The notes under the pieces are model-generated. The model was not told the origin of the DNA and made no database searches. It saw only the letters and a list, made by a program, of their open reading frames with translations. Below are positions 1-5,921 of a stretch of 7,604 nt of DNA, in pieces; within the stretch, counting starts at the first letter, position 1; every line of letters begins with the position of its first letter. Where the stretch lies: contig DAOVRE010000072.1 of NCBI GenBank assembly GCA_030628305.1, forward strand, positions 1 to 7,604, in the 5' to 3' direction. The translations under genes were made by a program, and so were the position numbers. Source of the DNA: Candidatus Heimdallarchaeota archaeon. GTDB lineage: Archaea; Asgardarchaeota; Heimdallarchaeia; Heimdallarchaeales; Heimdallarchaeaceae.

Positions 1-39
1 AAACTTGCCAGAGGCGGTCTAACCGTCGTTTAAGTGGGT

Positions 40-60
40 CCCCTCACGTGCGTTGAGGGG
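40..60. repeat. Perfect 7-bp stem-loop
   Basis: CCCCTCA at 40-46 pairs with TGAGGGG at 54-60 around a 7-base loop (CGTGCGT). It is the strongest hairpin in the window. It resembles subterminal hairpins of IS605-type elements. It also resembles the palindromic core of a CRISPR repeat, but no second copy is present. Confidence 0.8.
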
Positions 61-63
61 AAG

Positions 64-82
64 AATCATGAGGATCATGATT
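64..82. repeat. Perfect 8-bp inverted repeat with 3-base spacer
   Basis: AATCATGA (64-71) and TCATGATT (75-82) are exact reverse complements separated by GGA. The arms share the self-complementary core TCATGA, so ATCATGA also occurs twice in direct orientation (65-71 and 74-80). It follows the 40-60 hairpin after only three bases. It could be a second RNA stem, a dyad for a DNA-binding protein, or part of a transposon end. Confidence 0.75.
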
Positions 83-147
83 GGGGAAGGAATGAAGGGA
101 GTGCGCATTTACTCCGACAACATTTCCTGCCATTGCGCTTCGTGCTG

Positions 148-202
148 TATGGTTCAAACTTTATTAACTGAGGGACAAGTGTTCAAACACTTGCGAACCA
201 TA
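148..202. repeat. Nested stem: 8-bp outer helix enclosing a 7-bp hairpin
   Basis: TATGGTTC (148-155) pairs perfectly with GAACCATA (195-202). Inside it CAAGTGT (176-182) pairs with ACACTTG (187-193) around a TCAA loop. Only one base separates the inner and outer helices on the 3' side, so they could stack. Two perfect nested helices over 55 bases are more than expected by chance in AT-rich spacer, which favours an RNA structure. No known family is recognised. Confidence 0.65.
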
Positions 203-222
203 AATATGGCGAGTTTTCGCCA

Positions 223-352
223 AGCACTACCCATATATCAGCACTTTCCTATATAAACTCGCAGAAAAATGGGAGAAAATTAGAGAGGTATTAACCATCA
301 TCACCTCAACATGTAATGAGGAACAGCTCAGAGACTTCTGGCAAGATTGAAT
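223..352. other. Spacer with no recognisable gene
   Basis: All three plus-strand frames carry stops here (for example TGA at 317-319 and 348-350, TAA at 352-354), and no conserved protein reads through. The stretch separates the structured block on the left from the surviving part of the methyltransferase pseudogene. It occupies the place where the missing N-terminal ~50-60 codons of that gene would be expected, but I see no convincing remnant of them before about position 326. Confidence 0.5.
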
Positions 353-983
353 AAGATTTTAATCAGCTGTTGCTAACGGTTATTTTGCTAGAAAACTAGC
401 TAAAAAAGGAGCTAAAGTTTACGGAGTGGATTTCTCAGAAAGGTTTGTTGAATACTGTAATAAAAGAGAGAAAGAGGAACAATTAGGATGTAAATATTTT
501 CAAACCTCCTTAACTGATTTAAATATGTTTGAGAATGACTTCTTTGACCTTATTATTTCAAATATTGTTTTAGTGGATGTACAAGACTATCAAAAAGCTT
601 TCTTAGAAATAAATCGTGTCTTAAAAAAAGATGGAAGATTCATTTGGTCGAATTCACATCCCACTTTTGGGAGGGTAAGTGCAATGGATTTGAGATTACC
701 TTTTGATACTTCCAGAAATGAAGAAAAACTATACAAGGTAATTGACAGGTATTTTGATAGTGGAGGGACACTAGTATCTTGGGGGAAAGTTCAACCTATA
801 TGGCAATTTGATAGAACATTATCTGAATATAGCCATGCGTTAAAAGAGGCAGGATTTGCAATAAGAGAAATAATAGAACCAAAACCTGATTTGGAATTGA
901 TCAGACAGAATCCAAGATTTTTAGCGTATGATGCTGATAGGTATCCTCATTTCATAATATATGACTGCATAAAACTGGAATAA
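353..983 (+). pseudogene. 5'-truncated SAM-dependent methyltransferase (class I), probably non-functional
   Basis: From 363 to the TAA at 981-983 one frame reads as the body of a class I methyltransferase. Residues equivalent to the end of motif I and beta-2 are present (ANGYFARKLAKKGAKVYGVD), then SLTDLNMFENDFFDLIISNIVL for motifs II/III, a DGRF strand, and a C-terminal PRFLAYDADRYPHF segment typical of these enzymes. The glycine-rich start (usual form K-V-L-D-A-G-C-x-N-G) is broken. The bases at 353-361 still encode K-I-L, but in another frame, and the next codons read ISCC then stop. The body frame is itself closed by TAA at 360-362. One or two small deletions around 362-371 would explain this. 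The only start left in the body frame is GTG 426, which would give 185 residues lacking the SAM-binding loop. No N-terminal half is visible upstream. It is convergent with the GTPase gene, six bases away. An intact gene plus a sequencing indel is unlikely, because the upstream part is also missing. Confidence 0.65.
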
Positions 984-989
984 GAACTT

Positions 990-1556
990 CTAGAGTTTGT
1001 TTAATTCTAACTGATAGACCAACCAAGTAAAAGCTTCATAGACACCCTTACCATTTAGAGCACTACAATCAAAAACTGAAAAAGTTCGGTCCTTCAATTC
1101 TAAATGAAGGCTTAACAATTGTATCAATAAGGGTGCTTGAATCGCATCAGGTAAATCTTGCTTGTTAGCTAGAATCAAAGTTGGAACTTTATCTAAGTGA
1201 GGATTATTAAAAACGTGTGTTCGCAAAATATCCCGAGCTTCAGGTAATCGTTCGATATCAGCAGCATCTATTACGAAAACGGCAGCGGAGCAGCCGGGGT
1301 AGTGTACCTCCCACAGGAATCTAAATTGCTCTTGTCCGGCCACATCTATGGTAGTTATATCCCATCCTTCGAAATTTATTGAATCTATGTTTTGTCCTAT
1401 CGTAGGAGTAGTATCATCGTGATATGCACCTGTATTCATGTATTTTGTCAGTGTCGTTTTTCCTGCTGAATCCAGACCAACGACAAGTATTTTGGCTCTT
1501 TTCTCAGTTTTTAGTTTTTTTCTTAACCATTGGGAAAATGTAGTAAAGGCACTCAT
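990..1556 (-). CDS. Arf-family small GTPase (Arf/Arl-like)
   Basis: This 188-residue protein is a GTP-binding molecular switch of the Arf/Arl/Sar group; in eukaryotes these proteins recruit effectors to membranes. All G motifs are present: P-loop GLDSAGKT (27-34), switch I TPTIGQN with Thr52, G3 DVAGQE (71-76) with the catalytic-type Gln75, G4 NKQD (131-134) in the Arf-typical context NKQDLPDA, and G5 CSALNGKG (164-171). The length matches Arf (about 180). The first 20 residues (SAFTTFSQWLRKKLK) look like an amphipathic helix with F4, F7, W10, L11 and L15 on one face, but there is no Gly2 for myristoylation. The ATG at 1556 is chosen because upstream codons (to 1856) have no family similarity and overlap the divergent gene. 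The stop is TAG. Genes of this kind outside eukaryotes are characteristic of Asgard archaea. Effector, exchange factor and GAP are unknown. Confidence 0.93.
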   Translation of the reverse strand: MSAFTTFSQWLRKKLKTEKRAKILVVGLDSAGKTTLTKYMNTGAYHDDTTPTIGQNIDSINFEGWDITTIDVAGQEQFRFLWEVHYPGCSAAVFVIDAADIERLPEARDILRTHVFNNPHLDKVPTLILANKQDLPDAIQAPLLIQLLSLHLELKDRTFSVFDCSALNGKGVYEAFTWLVYQLELNKL

Positions 1557-1610
1557 CCTGACACTTCTTTTAATCAATAGATTCAATATTTCTATTAAGC
1601 AAACTAATTT

Positions 1611-1644
1611 GATATAATCTTCGATTATTAAACAGTATATAAAA
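1611..1644 (-). promoter_or_regulatory. Candidate archaeal TATA boxes in the divergent spacer
   Basis: Two TATA-like elements lie between the GTPase and the membrane acyltransferase. TTTTATATA (minus strand, 1644-1636) has an A-rich 5' flank that could serve as a BRE, and would place a start about 50 bases before the GTPase ATG. GATTATATC (minus strand, 1619-1611) is closer. The first element reads TATATAAAA on the plus strand, so it could also drive the gene starting at 1719. Both assignments are inference from archaeal promoter consensus. Confidence 0.4.
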
Positions 1645-1718
1645 CTTAATTTGTTTAAGCAATCGTTTTTTACTAAATTTTTTTCCACAAATTTGACATT
1701 TTTCCAATAAACTTTAAA

Positions 1719-3182
1719 ATGAAACCTATCAATCTCTTTCTTATGGCTGAAGTAGAAGGACGATACGATAGAAGACTGCTTTCTGTAGATGTAGTCAAGG
1801 GGATAGCTATTATGGGAGTGCTTTTCATCCACCCAACAATCTATGGAATTTGGCAAACAGAAGCCTTAGCTCTGGAAACTGTTAGTTTTTGGGTTGTGAT
1901 TGGTTTTATTCCTATTATTCTTATGGGCACTTGGGGGGGAGGATTTCCTCTTATCAGCTCTTTAGTTAACACTTATAATGTTTTCAACAGACTTGAACGA
2001 GGAATTAGGTTCAGAAAAGCTGTTGTTCCTATTTTGATTAACAGTACTATCCTTCTACTTCTAGATCCACTCAAAGGTTTTCTTTTTGGGAGAACATGGA
2101 CTAACACCTTTCCAACAGATACAACGGTTTATGGAAAATACAATTTCTCAGTACTTAGTCATTTGTTAGAGTATGGAACTTTTAGACTTCCTACAGCTGA
2201 AAAAATATTCCAAATAGGATCCTTACCAGCAATTGGGTTAAGCGGTTTCATGGTTGTTTTTCTTCTATGGATACTCTTCAGAAACGGAGGTAGAGAGAAA
2301 ACAAAACGTAATGTCATTATTTTAATTAGTATTGGACTAGTTTGGGCTGGAATAAATAATTTTGTTTGTGAATGGACTTACGATTATATTGGCACTCTAT
2401 TTCTTAAAGGAGGAATATTCACTTTCTTTGCATACATCTTGCGCCTTTTTTTTGGTGCCCAACTTTCGTTCTTTCCGATGGGTATCTATGCCATTTTTGG
2501 TATGGTTGGAGGTTATCTTGTTGTACAAAGGAAGGACATAAAATGGATCAAACGTTATGGATATGGATTTGGCAGCCTTTTCTTAGGAGGATTCGTCATT
2601 ACAACTGCTATTACTCTAGCTCAAGCAACAGGTATTGAAGCAGGGCTTTTTGGTATTCTAGATTATGAGATTTATCCAAGAGAGTTGTTTTTCCTAAGTA
2701 TAGGCTGTATGATGTTCATTTTCGTTTTTCTAGTTAAGAAATTTGAGTACACTAGTAGTGACAATAAAATTCGCTTAGCTAAAAAAACTGCATATATCAG
2801 AAGATTTGGAGTAGCAACTTTAACCATCTACTTCTTTGAACCTTTCTTCCATAACATTATTGCTTTTGTTTTCCATCGATTATTTGGAGGACCGGTTCAA
2901 GAGTTTGGAACAGCAGATCTATTTATGACAAATATAGGAGCGATTTTCCTCTATGAGTTTGTTATCTTCACTTTTTGGGGGTTTGGTGTTTATTTGTGGT
3001 CTAAATCAGGATACAAATTTGGTTTAGAACATCTAATAATTGTTTCTACAAGACCTTTACGAAAAGTGAAAACGAAACGTCTTCAGTTATACATACCGAG
3101 TAAAGAAGAACTCGAAGCCTTACCAGAGAAAAAAAGGCGTAGAAATAGGAGAGAAAAGGAAAAAATTGAAAAAGAATCATAG
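1719..3182 (+). CDS. Polytopic membrane acyltransferase-like protein (Acyl_transf_3 / HGSNAT-like superfamily)
   Basis: This 487-residue integral membrane protein has roughly eleven hydrophobic segments (about 24-45, 53-75, 101-122, 163-187, 198-220, 226-250, 253-273, 283-305, 322-343, 363-390, 402-428). The first contains RLLSVDVVKGIAIMGVLFIH (19-38). It fits the R-x3-D-x2-(R/K)G-x(A/M)-x3-V-x3-H signature at the first helix of membrane acyltransferases (acyltransferase-3, DUF418/YeiB and heparan-alpha-glucosaminide N-acetyltransferase types). These enzymes move acetyl or acyl groups across or at the membrane onto sugars or other acceptors; the substrate here is unknown. The C-terminal ~45 residues are highly charged and basic (KKRRRNRREKEK), probably a cytosolic tail. 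ATG 1719 and ATG 1743 are both possible; neither has a Shine-Dalgarno, and the family motif starts after both. It is divergent from the GTPase and heads a plus-strand run of four genes. Confidence 0.65.
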   Translation: MKPINLFLMAEVEGRYDRRLLSVDVVKGIAIMGVLFIHPTIYGIWQTEALALETVSFWVVIGFIPIILMGTWGGGFPLISSLVNTYNVFNRLERGIRFRKAVVPILINSTILLLLDPLKGFLFGRTWTNTFPTDTTVYGKYNFSVLSHLLEYGTFRLPTAEKIFQIGSLPAIGLSGFMVVFLLWILFRNGGREKTKRNVIILISIGLVWAGINNFVCEWTYDYIGTLFLKGGIFTFFAYILRLFFGAQLSFFPMGIYAIFGMVGGYLVVQRKDIKWIKRYGYGFGSLFLGGFVITTAITLAQATGIEAGLFGILDYEIYPRELFFLSIGCMMFIFVFLVKKFEYTSSDNKIRLAKKTAYIRRFGVATLTIYFFEPFFHNIIAFVFHRLFGGPVQEFGTADLFMTNIGAIFLYEFVIFTFWGFGVYLWSKSGYKFGLEHLIIVSTRPLRKVKTKRLQLYIPSKEELEALPEKKRRRNRREKEKIEKES

Positions 3183-3229
3183 AAGAGGAATTTCACAAAA
3201 TTCTTAAATTCAAACTATTCTTGGAAAAC

Positions 3230-3826
3230 ATGAACAAAGAGAATCTTGTCAAAGAAGGATATGATAAGATTTCAGAGAGTTTTCTCAATTTTAGACATCA
3301 GTTTGATAATTCTCAAGAGCTAAAAATATTTGCTAGATTCCTTCCTGAGAACGGAAAAGTGCTTGATGTAGGATGTGGAGTTGGTATTCCAGTAACAGGT
3401 TTTTTCGTTGAAAATGGCTTTGAGTTGACTGGTATAGATATTTCTGAAGGAATGTTAAAACAAGCAAGAATAAATATTCCAGAAGCTCAGTTCTTTCAAT
3501 ATAATATGTCTGATTTAGATTTTCCAGATAATTATTTTGATGGTTTAGTATCCATCTATGCTATGTTTCATGTTCCTAAGCAGAAACACGGAGCGATCAT
3601 AAAAAACTTTCATAGAATGCTTAAAAAGGAAGGTTGTATGATGTTGGTTTTCAATCCACGAGAAAATGAAGGAGTAGATGACTTTCTTGGAACAGATATG
3701 TATTGGAGTTGTCATAAACCTGAAATATCTAGAGACCTCGTTTTAGGTGCTGGATTTGAAATCATCTTTGATGAAATTCTTGATAGAGGAAATGAGTTTA
3801 TGTACTGGGTAATTGCTAAGAAATAA
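3230..3826 (+). CDS. Class I SAM-dependent methyltransferase
   Basis: This 198-residue Rossmann-fold methyltransferase is complete. Motif I is KVLDVGCGVG (43-52), the acidic residue ending beta-2 is Asp70 in TGIDIS, an acidic loop NMSDLDFPDNYFD (92-104) follows, and the motif-III strand reads LVSIYAMFHV (106-115). After a GCMMLVFN strand, the C-terminus (MYWSCHKPEI, GAGFEII, WVIAKK) is the usual end of small-molecule methyltransferases of the Methyltransf_11/25 type. The acceptor is unknown. I use ATG 3230 rather than TTG 3221, because homologues of this type begin close to the first helix and ATG is the stronger start. It lies 47 bases after the acyltransferase and 59 before the acetyltransferase, in the same direction. 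It is not a close duplicate of the broken methyltransferase at the left: the C-terminal halves differ clearly. Confidence 0.88.
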   Translation: MNKENLVKEGYDKISESFLNFRHQFDNSQELKIFARFLPENGKVLDVGCGVGIPVTGFFVENGFELTGIDISEGMLKQARINIPEAQFFQYNMSDLDFPDNYFDGLVSIYAMFHVPKQKHGAIIKNFHRMLKKEGCMMLVFNPRENEGVDDFLGTDMYWSCHKPEISRDLVLGAGFEIIFDEILDRGNEFMYWVIAKK

Positions 3827-3885
3827 GCACAATTCACTTTCTATCTTTTCGAAAAACTTATCACAGTTCCATAGTTCTTTTGCTT

Positions 3886-4707
3886 ATGTTTGTAAAGAAA
3901 GAGGATGAGGTTGTCAAGAAAACGAAAACACCAATCACGCAAAACAGCCTAATTGAAGATTTTAAAAAATTGGGTTTGAAAGCAGGTGATGTTGTTATTG
4001 TTCATGCCTCTATGAGTAAAATAGGTTGGATTGCCGGAGCTTCAGTTGCTGTAGTCAATGCGCTTATGGAAGCTCTAACACCTGAAGGAACACTTGTGAT
4101 GCCAACTATGACTTCAGATAATACCGATCCAGAAGATTGGAAAAATCCCCCAGTACCTGATGAATGGAAACAAATAATTCGCGATAACATGCCAGCCTAT
4201 CATCCAGATTATTCCACTTCGAGAGGTATGGGCAGAATATCAGAAACGTTTCGTAATTACCCAGGTGTTTTACGATCAAGTCATCCTCAAAGTTCATTTG
4301 CAGCATGGGGAAAATATAAGGAAAAGATATGTGGAAAACATGGCTTAACACCATGTTTTGGCGAAAATTCTCCTCTTGAGGAATTATTTAATCTTAAGGC
4401 AAAGATTCTTCTACTAGGTGTTGAGCATTTAAACAACACATCGCTCCATTATGCTGAATGCAAAGCCAAGATAGACGACAAGCCCATCCAAAAGCAAGGT
4501 GCAGCATTGTTTGACAATGGTAAGAGAGTATGGGTTAGTTTTGATGATCTTGATTATAATGATGAAGATTTTCTCCAAGTTGGTATAGAGTTTGAAAAAG
4601 AACATCCAATCCTTAAAGGAAAAATAGGGCAAGCAGACTCGAAATTACTTTTAATGAAGGAACTCATAGATTTTGCAATCACATGGTTTGAGAAGAATCG
4701 GAAGTAG
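3886..4707 (+). CDS. AAC(3)/YokD-family acetyl-CoA-dependent N-acetyltransferase
   Basis: This 273-residue protein is a canonical member of the aminoglycoside 3-N-acetyltransferase family (Antibiotic_NAT), which transfers acetyl from acetyl-CoA to an amine. Visible family blocks are VHASMSKIGWIAG (39-51), GTLVMPTMTS (68-77), a DPEDWKNPPVPDEW segment, the signature RSSHPQSSFAAWG (130-142) with its conserved His, GENSPL (159-164) and LLLGVEHLNNTSLHYAE (174-190). Length is normal for the family. ATG 3886 is preferred to TTG 3880; there is no Shine-Dalgarno, as at the other starts here. The family name comes from resistance enzymes, but many environmental homologues (YokD type) have no known aminoglycoside substrate, so resistance should not be assumed. 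It is followed by T-runs at 4723-4735. Confidence 0.92.
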   Translation: MFVKKEDEVVKKTKTPITQNSLIEDFKKLGLKAGDVVIVHASMSKIGWIAGASVAVVNALMEALTPEGTLVMPTMTSDNTDPEDWKNPPVPDEWKQIIRDNMPAYHPDYSTSRGMGRISETFRNYPGVLRSSHPQSSFAAWGKYKEKICGKHGLTPCFGENSPLEELFNLKAKILLLGVEHLNNTSLHYAECKAKIDDKPIQKQGAALFDNGKRVWVSFDDLDYNDEDFLQVGIEFEKEHPILKGKIGQADSKLLLMKELIDFAITWFEKNRK

Positions 4708-4708
4708 C

Positions 4709-4718
4709 TTTTTATATT
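4709..4718 (+). promoter_or_regulatory. TATA-like element for the M20 hydrolase gene
   Basis: TTTTTATATT (4709-4718) matches the archaeal box A. A start about 25 bases downstream would fall near 4738-4742, a few bases before the proposed TTG initiator at 4748, giving an almost leaderless mRNA. This is inference from spacing and consensus only. Confidence 0.4.
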
Positions 4719-4735
4719 CTACTTTTTACTTTTTT
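4709..4735 (+). terminator. T-rich tract after the acetyltransferase, probable archaeal terminator
   Basis: Directly after the TAG stop come T5 at 4709-4713, T5 at 4723-4727 and T6 at 4730-4735, with no hairpin. Archaeal RNA polymerase terminates at such oligo-T stretches, so the transcript of the upstream genes could end here. The same segment contains a TATA-like element for the next gene. Confidence 0.4.
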
Positions 4736-4747
4736 CTGGTTAGTAAA

Positions 4748-5917
4748 TTGAAGGAAAAAGTATCTTCATTTATAGATGAAAATAGGGAGTTATTATTAGC
4801 AGTAAGTAAGGAAATCTTTGATAATCCAGAATTAGGATTTGAGGAGTTCAAAGCATCCAAGCTCTTAGCAGAAAAAATTCAGGAAGCAGGGTTTGAGACA
4901 AAACTTGGTGTCGCGAATCTTGAAACAGCAATTCACGCCATACATCCAGATATTAGTGAAGGTCCAGTTGTAGCAATTCTTGCCGAATATGATGCCCTAC
5001 CAGGGCTAGGACATGGGTGTGGTCATAACTTAATAGCTGCAGCTGGATTGGGTGCAAGTTTAGCTTTAAGTTCAATCAAAAAGGATTTACCGGGTAAATT
5101 GGTCTTTATGGGCACTCCAGCTGAAGAAGGGGGAGGAGGAAAAATATTCATGATCAAAGCAGGATTGTTTGATGAAGTTGATGCAGCAATAATGTTTCAT
5201 CCTTCAGCTACCAAGAATTATGTTGGAAGAGGGGGATTAGCTGTTCAAGAAATCAAGATAGAATTTTTTGGTAAAACTGCTCATGCTTCAGCTGAACCTG
5301 AAAAAGGGATTAATGCTTTGGATGCAATCATACAAACTTTCAATGGGATAAGTGCCTTAAGGCAACACATAACCAGTGATGCTAGAATGCATGGAGTAAT
5401 TACAAATGGGGGAGTTAAGCCAAATATTGTTCCTGATTACGCTTCAGCTGAATTCTATGTAAGAGCACAAGATGATAAGTACCTTGAAGAACTTTTAAAC
5501 AAGGTAGAAAACTGCGCTAAAGGAGCAGCTTTAAGTTCTGGAGCAAGATTGGAATTTAGTAGAATTGGTAATGCATATATGTCTAGAAACGTTAACAAAA
5601 CTCTTGGAGCTGCATTTTCCAAAAATATGAAAGCAATAGGAGAGGAGACTCATGTTGTACCTCATGGAAAAGGGTTAGGTTCAAGCGATATTGGAAATGT
5701 GAGTCATGTTGTTCCTACAATTCACCCCTATATGGGGATAAGCAAAGTTGAGATCAATGGACATTCTACAGATTTTGCGAAAGCAGCGAGTAGCGAATAC
5801 GGAAATGAGCAGATGTTGAAAATAACTAAAGCATTAGCAATGACTGCTATAGATGTGTTTACCACACCTGAACTTGTTGAAGAGATGAAAAAGGAGTTTG
5901 CAATAACAAAAAGATAA
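4748..5917 (+). CDS. M20-family amidohydrolase / dipeptidase (M20D, PM20D2-like)
   Basis: This 389-residue two-metal hydrolase cleaves amide or peptide bonds of small substrates (aminoacyl-dipeptides, N-acyl amino acids, p-aminobenzoyl-glutamate in relatives). The metal-site blocks are AEYDALPGLGHGCGHN (79-94), GTPAEEGGGG (122-131) and FHPS (150-153). The lid/dimerisation domain follows (GKTAHASAEPEKGINA, 175-190) with GVITNGGVKPNIVPDYASAE (216-235), a block typical of PM20D2-like proteins. GSSDIGNVSHVVP (311-323) and a late His in INGHSTDF complete the site. Start: the open frame reaches back to 4673 inside the upstream gene, but that part is not conserved. The family's first helix (LKEKVSSFIDEN) begins at TTG 4748 and no in-frame ATG is nearby, so TTG is proposed. 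The gene ends four bases from the convergent permease. The natural substrate cannot be deduced. Confidence 0.9.
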   Translation: MKEKVSSFIDENRELLLAVSKEIFDNPELGFEEFKASKLLAEKIQEAGFETKLGVANLETAIHAIHPDISEGPVVAILAEYDALPGLGHGCGHNLIAAAGLGASLALSSIKKDLPGKLVFMGTPAEEGGGGKIFMIKAGLFDEVDAAIMFHPSATKNYVGRGGLAVQEIKIEFFGKTAHASAEPEKGINALDAIIQTFNGISALRQHITSDARMHGVITNGGVKPNIVPDYASAEFYVRAQDDKYLEELLNKVENCAKGAALSSGARLEFSRIGNAYMSRNVNKTLGAAFSKNMKAIGEETHVVPHGKGLGSSDIGNVSHVVPTIHPYMGISKVEINGHSTDFAKAASSEYGNEQMLKITKALAMTAIDVFTTPELVEEMKKEFAITKR

Positions 5918-5921
5918 TAAC

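Larger units (their letters stand above)
1..82 (+). mobile_element. Possible right end of an IS200/IS605 (TnpB/IS1341-type) element
   Basis: The stretch has a small stem (13-18 with 22-27, one G-U pair), then a perfect 7-bp hairpin, CCCCTCA (40-46) with TGAGGGG (54-60), then a perfect 8-bp palindrome, AATCATGA (64-71) with TCATGATT (75-82). Single-strand-transposing IS200/IS605 elements characteristically end in a G/C-rich subterminal hairpin shortly after the tnpB stop codon, and that region also forms the 3' scaffold of the omega RNA. Two plus-strand frames enter from the left edge and stop within 33 bases (frame 1 reads KLARGGLTVV then TAA at 31-33; frame 2 reads NLPEAV then TAA at 20-22), so a gene tail could end here. 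No transposase motif is visible, and the left part of any element lies outside the window. The call rests only on architecture; an unrelated structured RNA would look the same. Confidence 0.27.
13..222. ncRNA. Candidate structured RNA region, unidentified
   Basis: In an AT-rich genome this block is conspicuously richer in G+C and holds at least six stems: 13-27, 40-60, 64-82, 98-115 (GGAGT/ACTCC), a nested domain at 148-202, and 207-222 (TGGCGA/TCGCCA with a GTTT loop). The density of stems and the lack of a credible protein suggest a transcribed structured RNA, but this is inference. I looked for the signature motifs of SRP RNA (GGAAG / AGCAGCC), RNase P RNA (GAGGAAAGUCC, ACAGAA) and a tRNA cloverleaf and found none. 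It may overlap or be the same thing as the possible IS200/IS605 end at 1-82. The strand is not certain. Confidence 0.25.

Noticed and set aside
34..67. CRISPR repeat-like palindrome followed by possible spacers
   Set aside because: The hairpin resembles the core of some type I repeats, but there is only one copy in the window and no regular spacing.
138..165. T-arm-like GGTTCAAAC suggesting a tRNA
   Set aside because: The flanking bases do not form a 5-bp T-stem, and no acceptor stem, D-arm or anticodon arm can be built around it.
53..256. 67-residue open frame in the structured left region
   Set aside because: It has no recognisable motif and unusual composition (several Met, Cys and His residues without a metal-site pattern). 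It runs across all the stem-loops, so it is most likely a chance frame in RNA-like or transposon-end sequence.
387..400. Perfect GCTAG-AAAA-CTAGC hairpin
   Set aside because: It lies inside codons for the conserved ARKLAKK helix of the methyltransferase remnant, so coding sequence explains it adequately.
1557..1856. N-terminal extension of the GTPase frame
   Set aside because: The extra ~100 codons are AT-rich, lack any family similarity, and overlap the start of the divergent membrane protein; the ATG at 1556 fits the Arf family length.
2441..2458. T8 run flanked by GCGCC/GGTGC as a possible terminator or slippage site
   Set aside because: It lies within the membrane protein, whose frame continues intact through it with a sensible hydrophobic helix, so there is no evidence of termination or frameshifting.
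4002..4632. Three minus-strand open frames opposite the AAC(3)-type gene
   Set aside because: They are antisense shadows of a gene with clear family motifs, and show no motifs of their own.
3886..4707. Antibiotic-resistance gene interpretation
   Set aside because: Family membership is clear, but many environmental members have no aminoglycoside activity, and no resistance cassette or integron surrounds this one.
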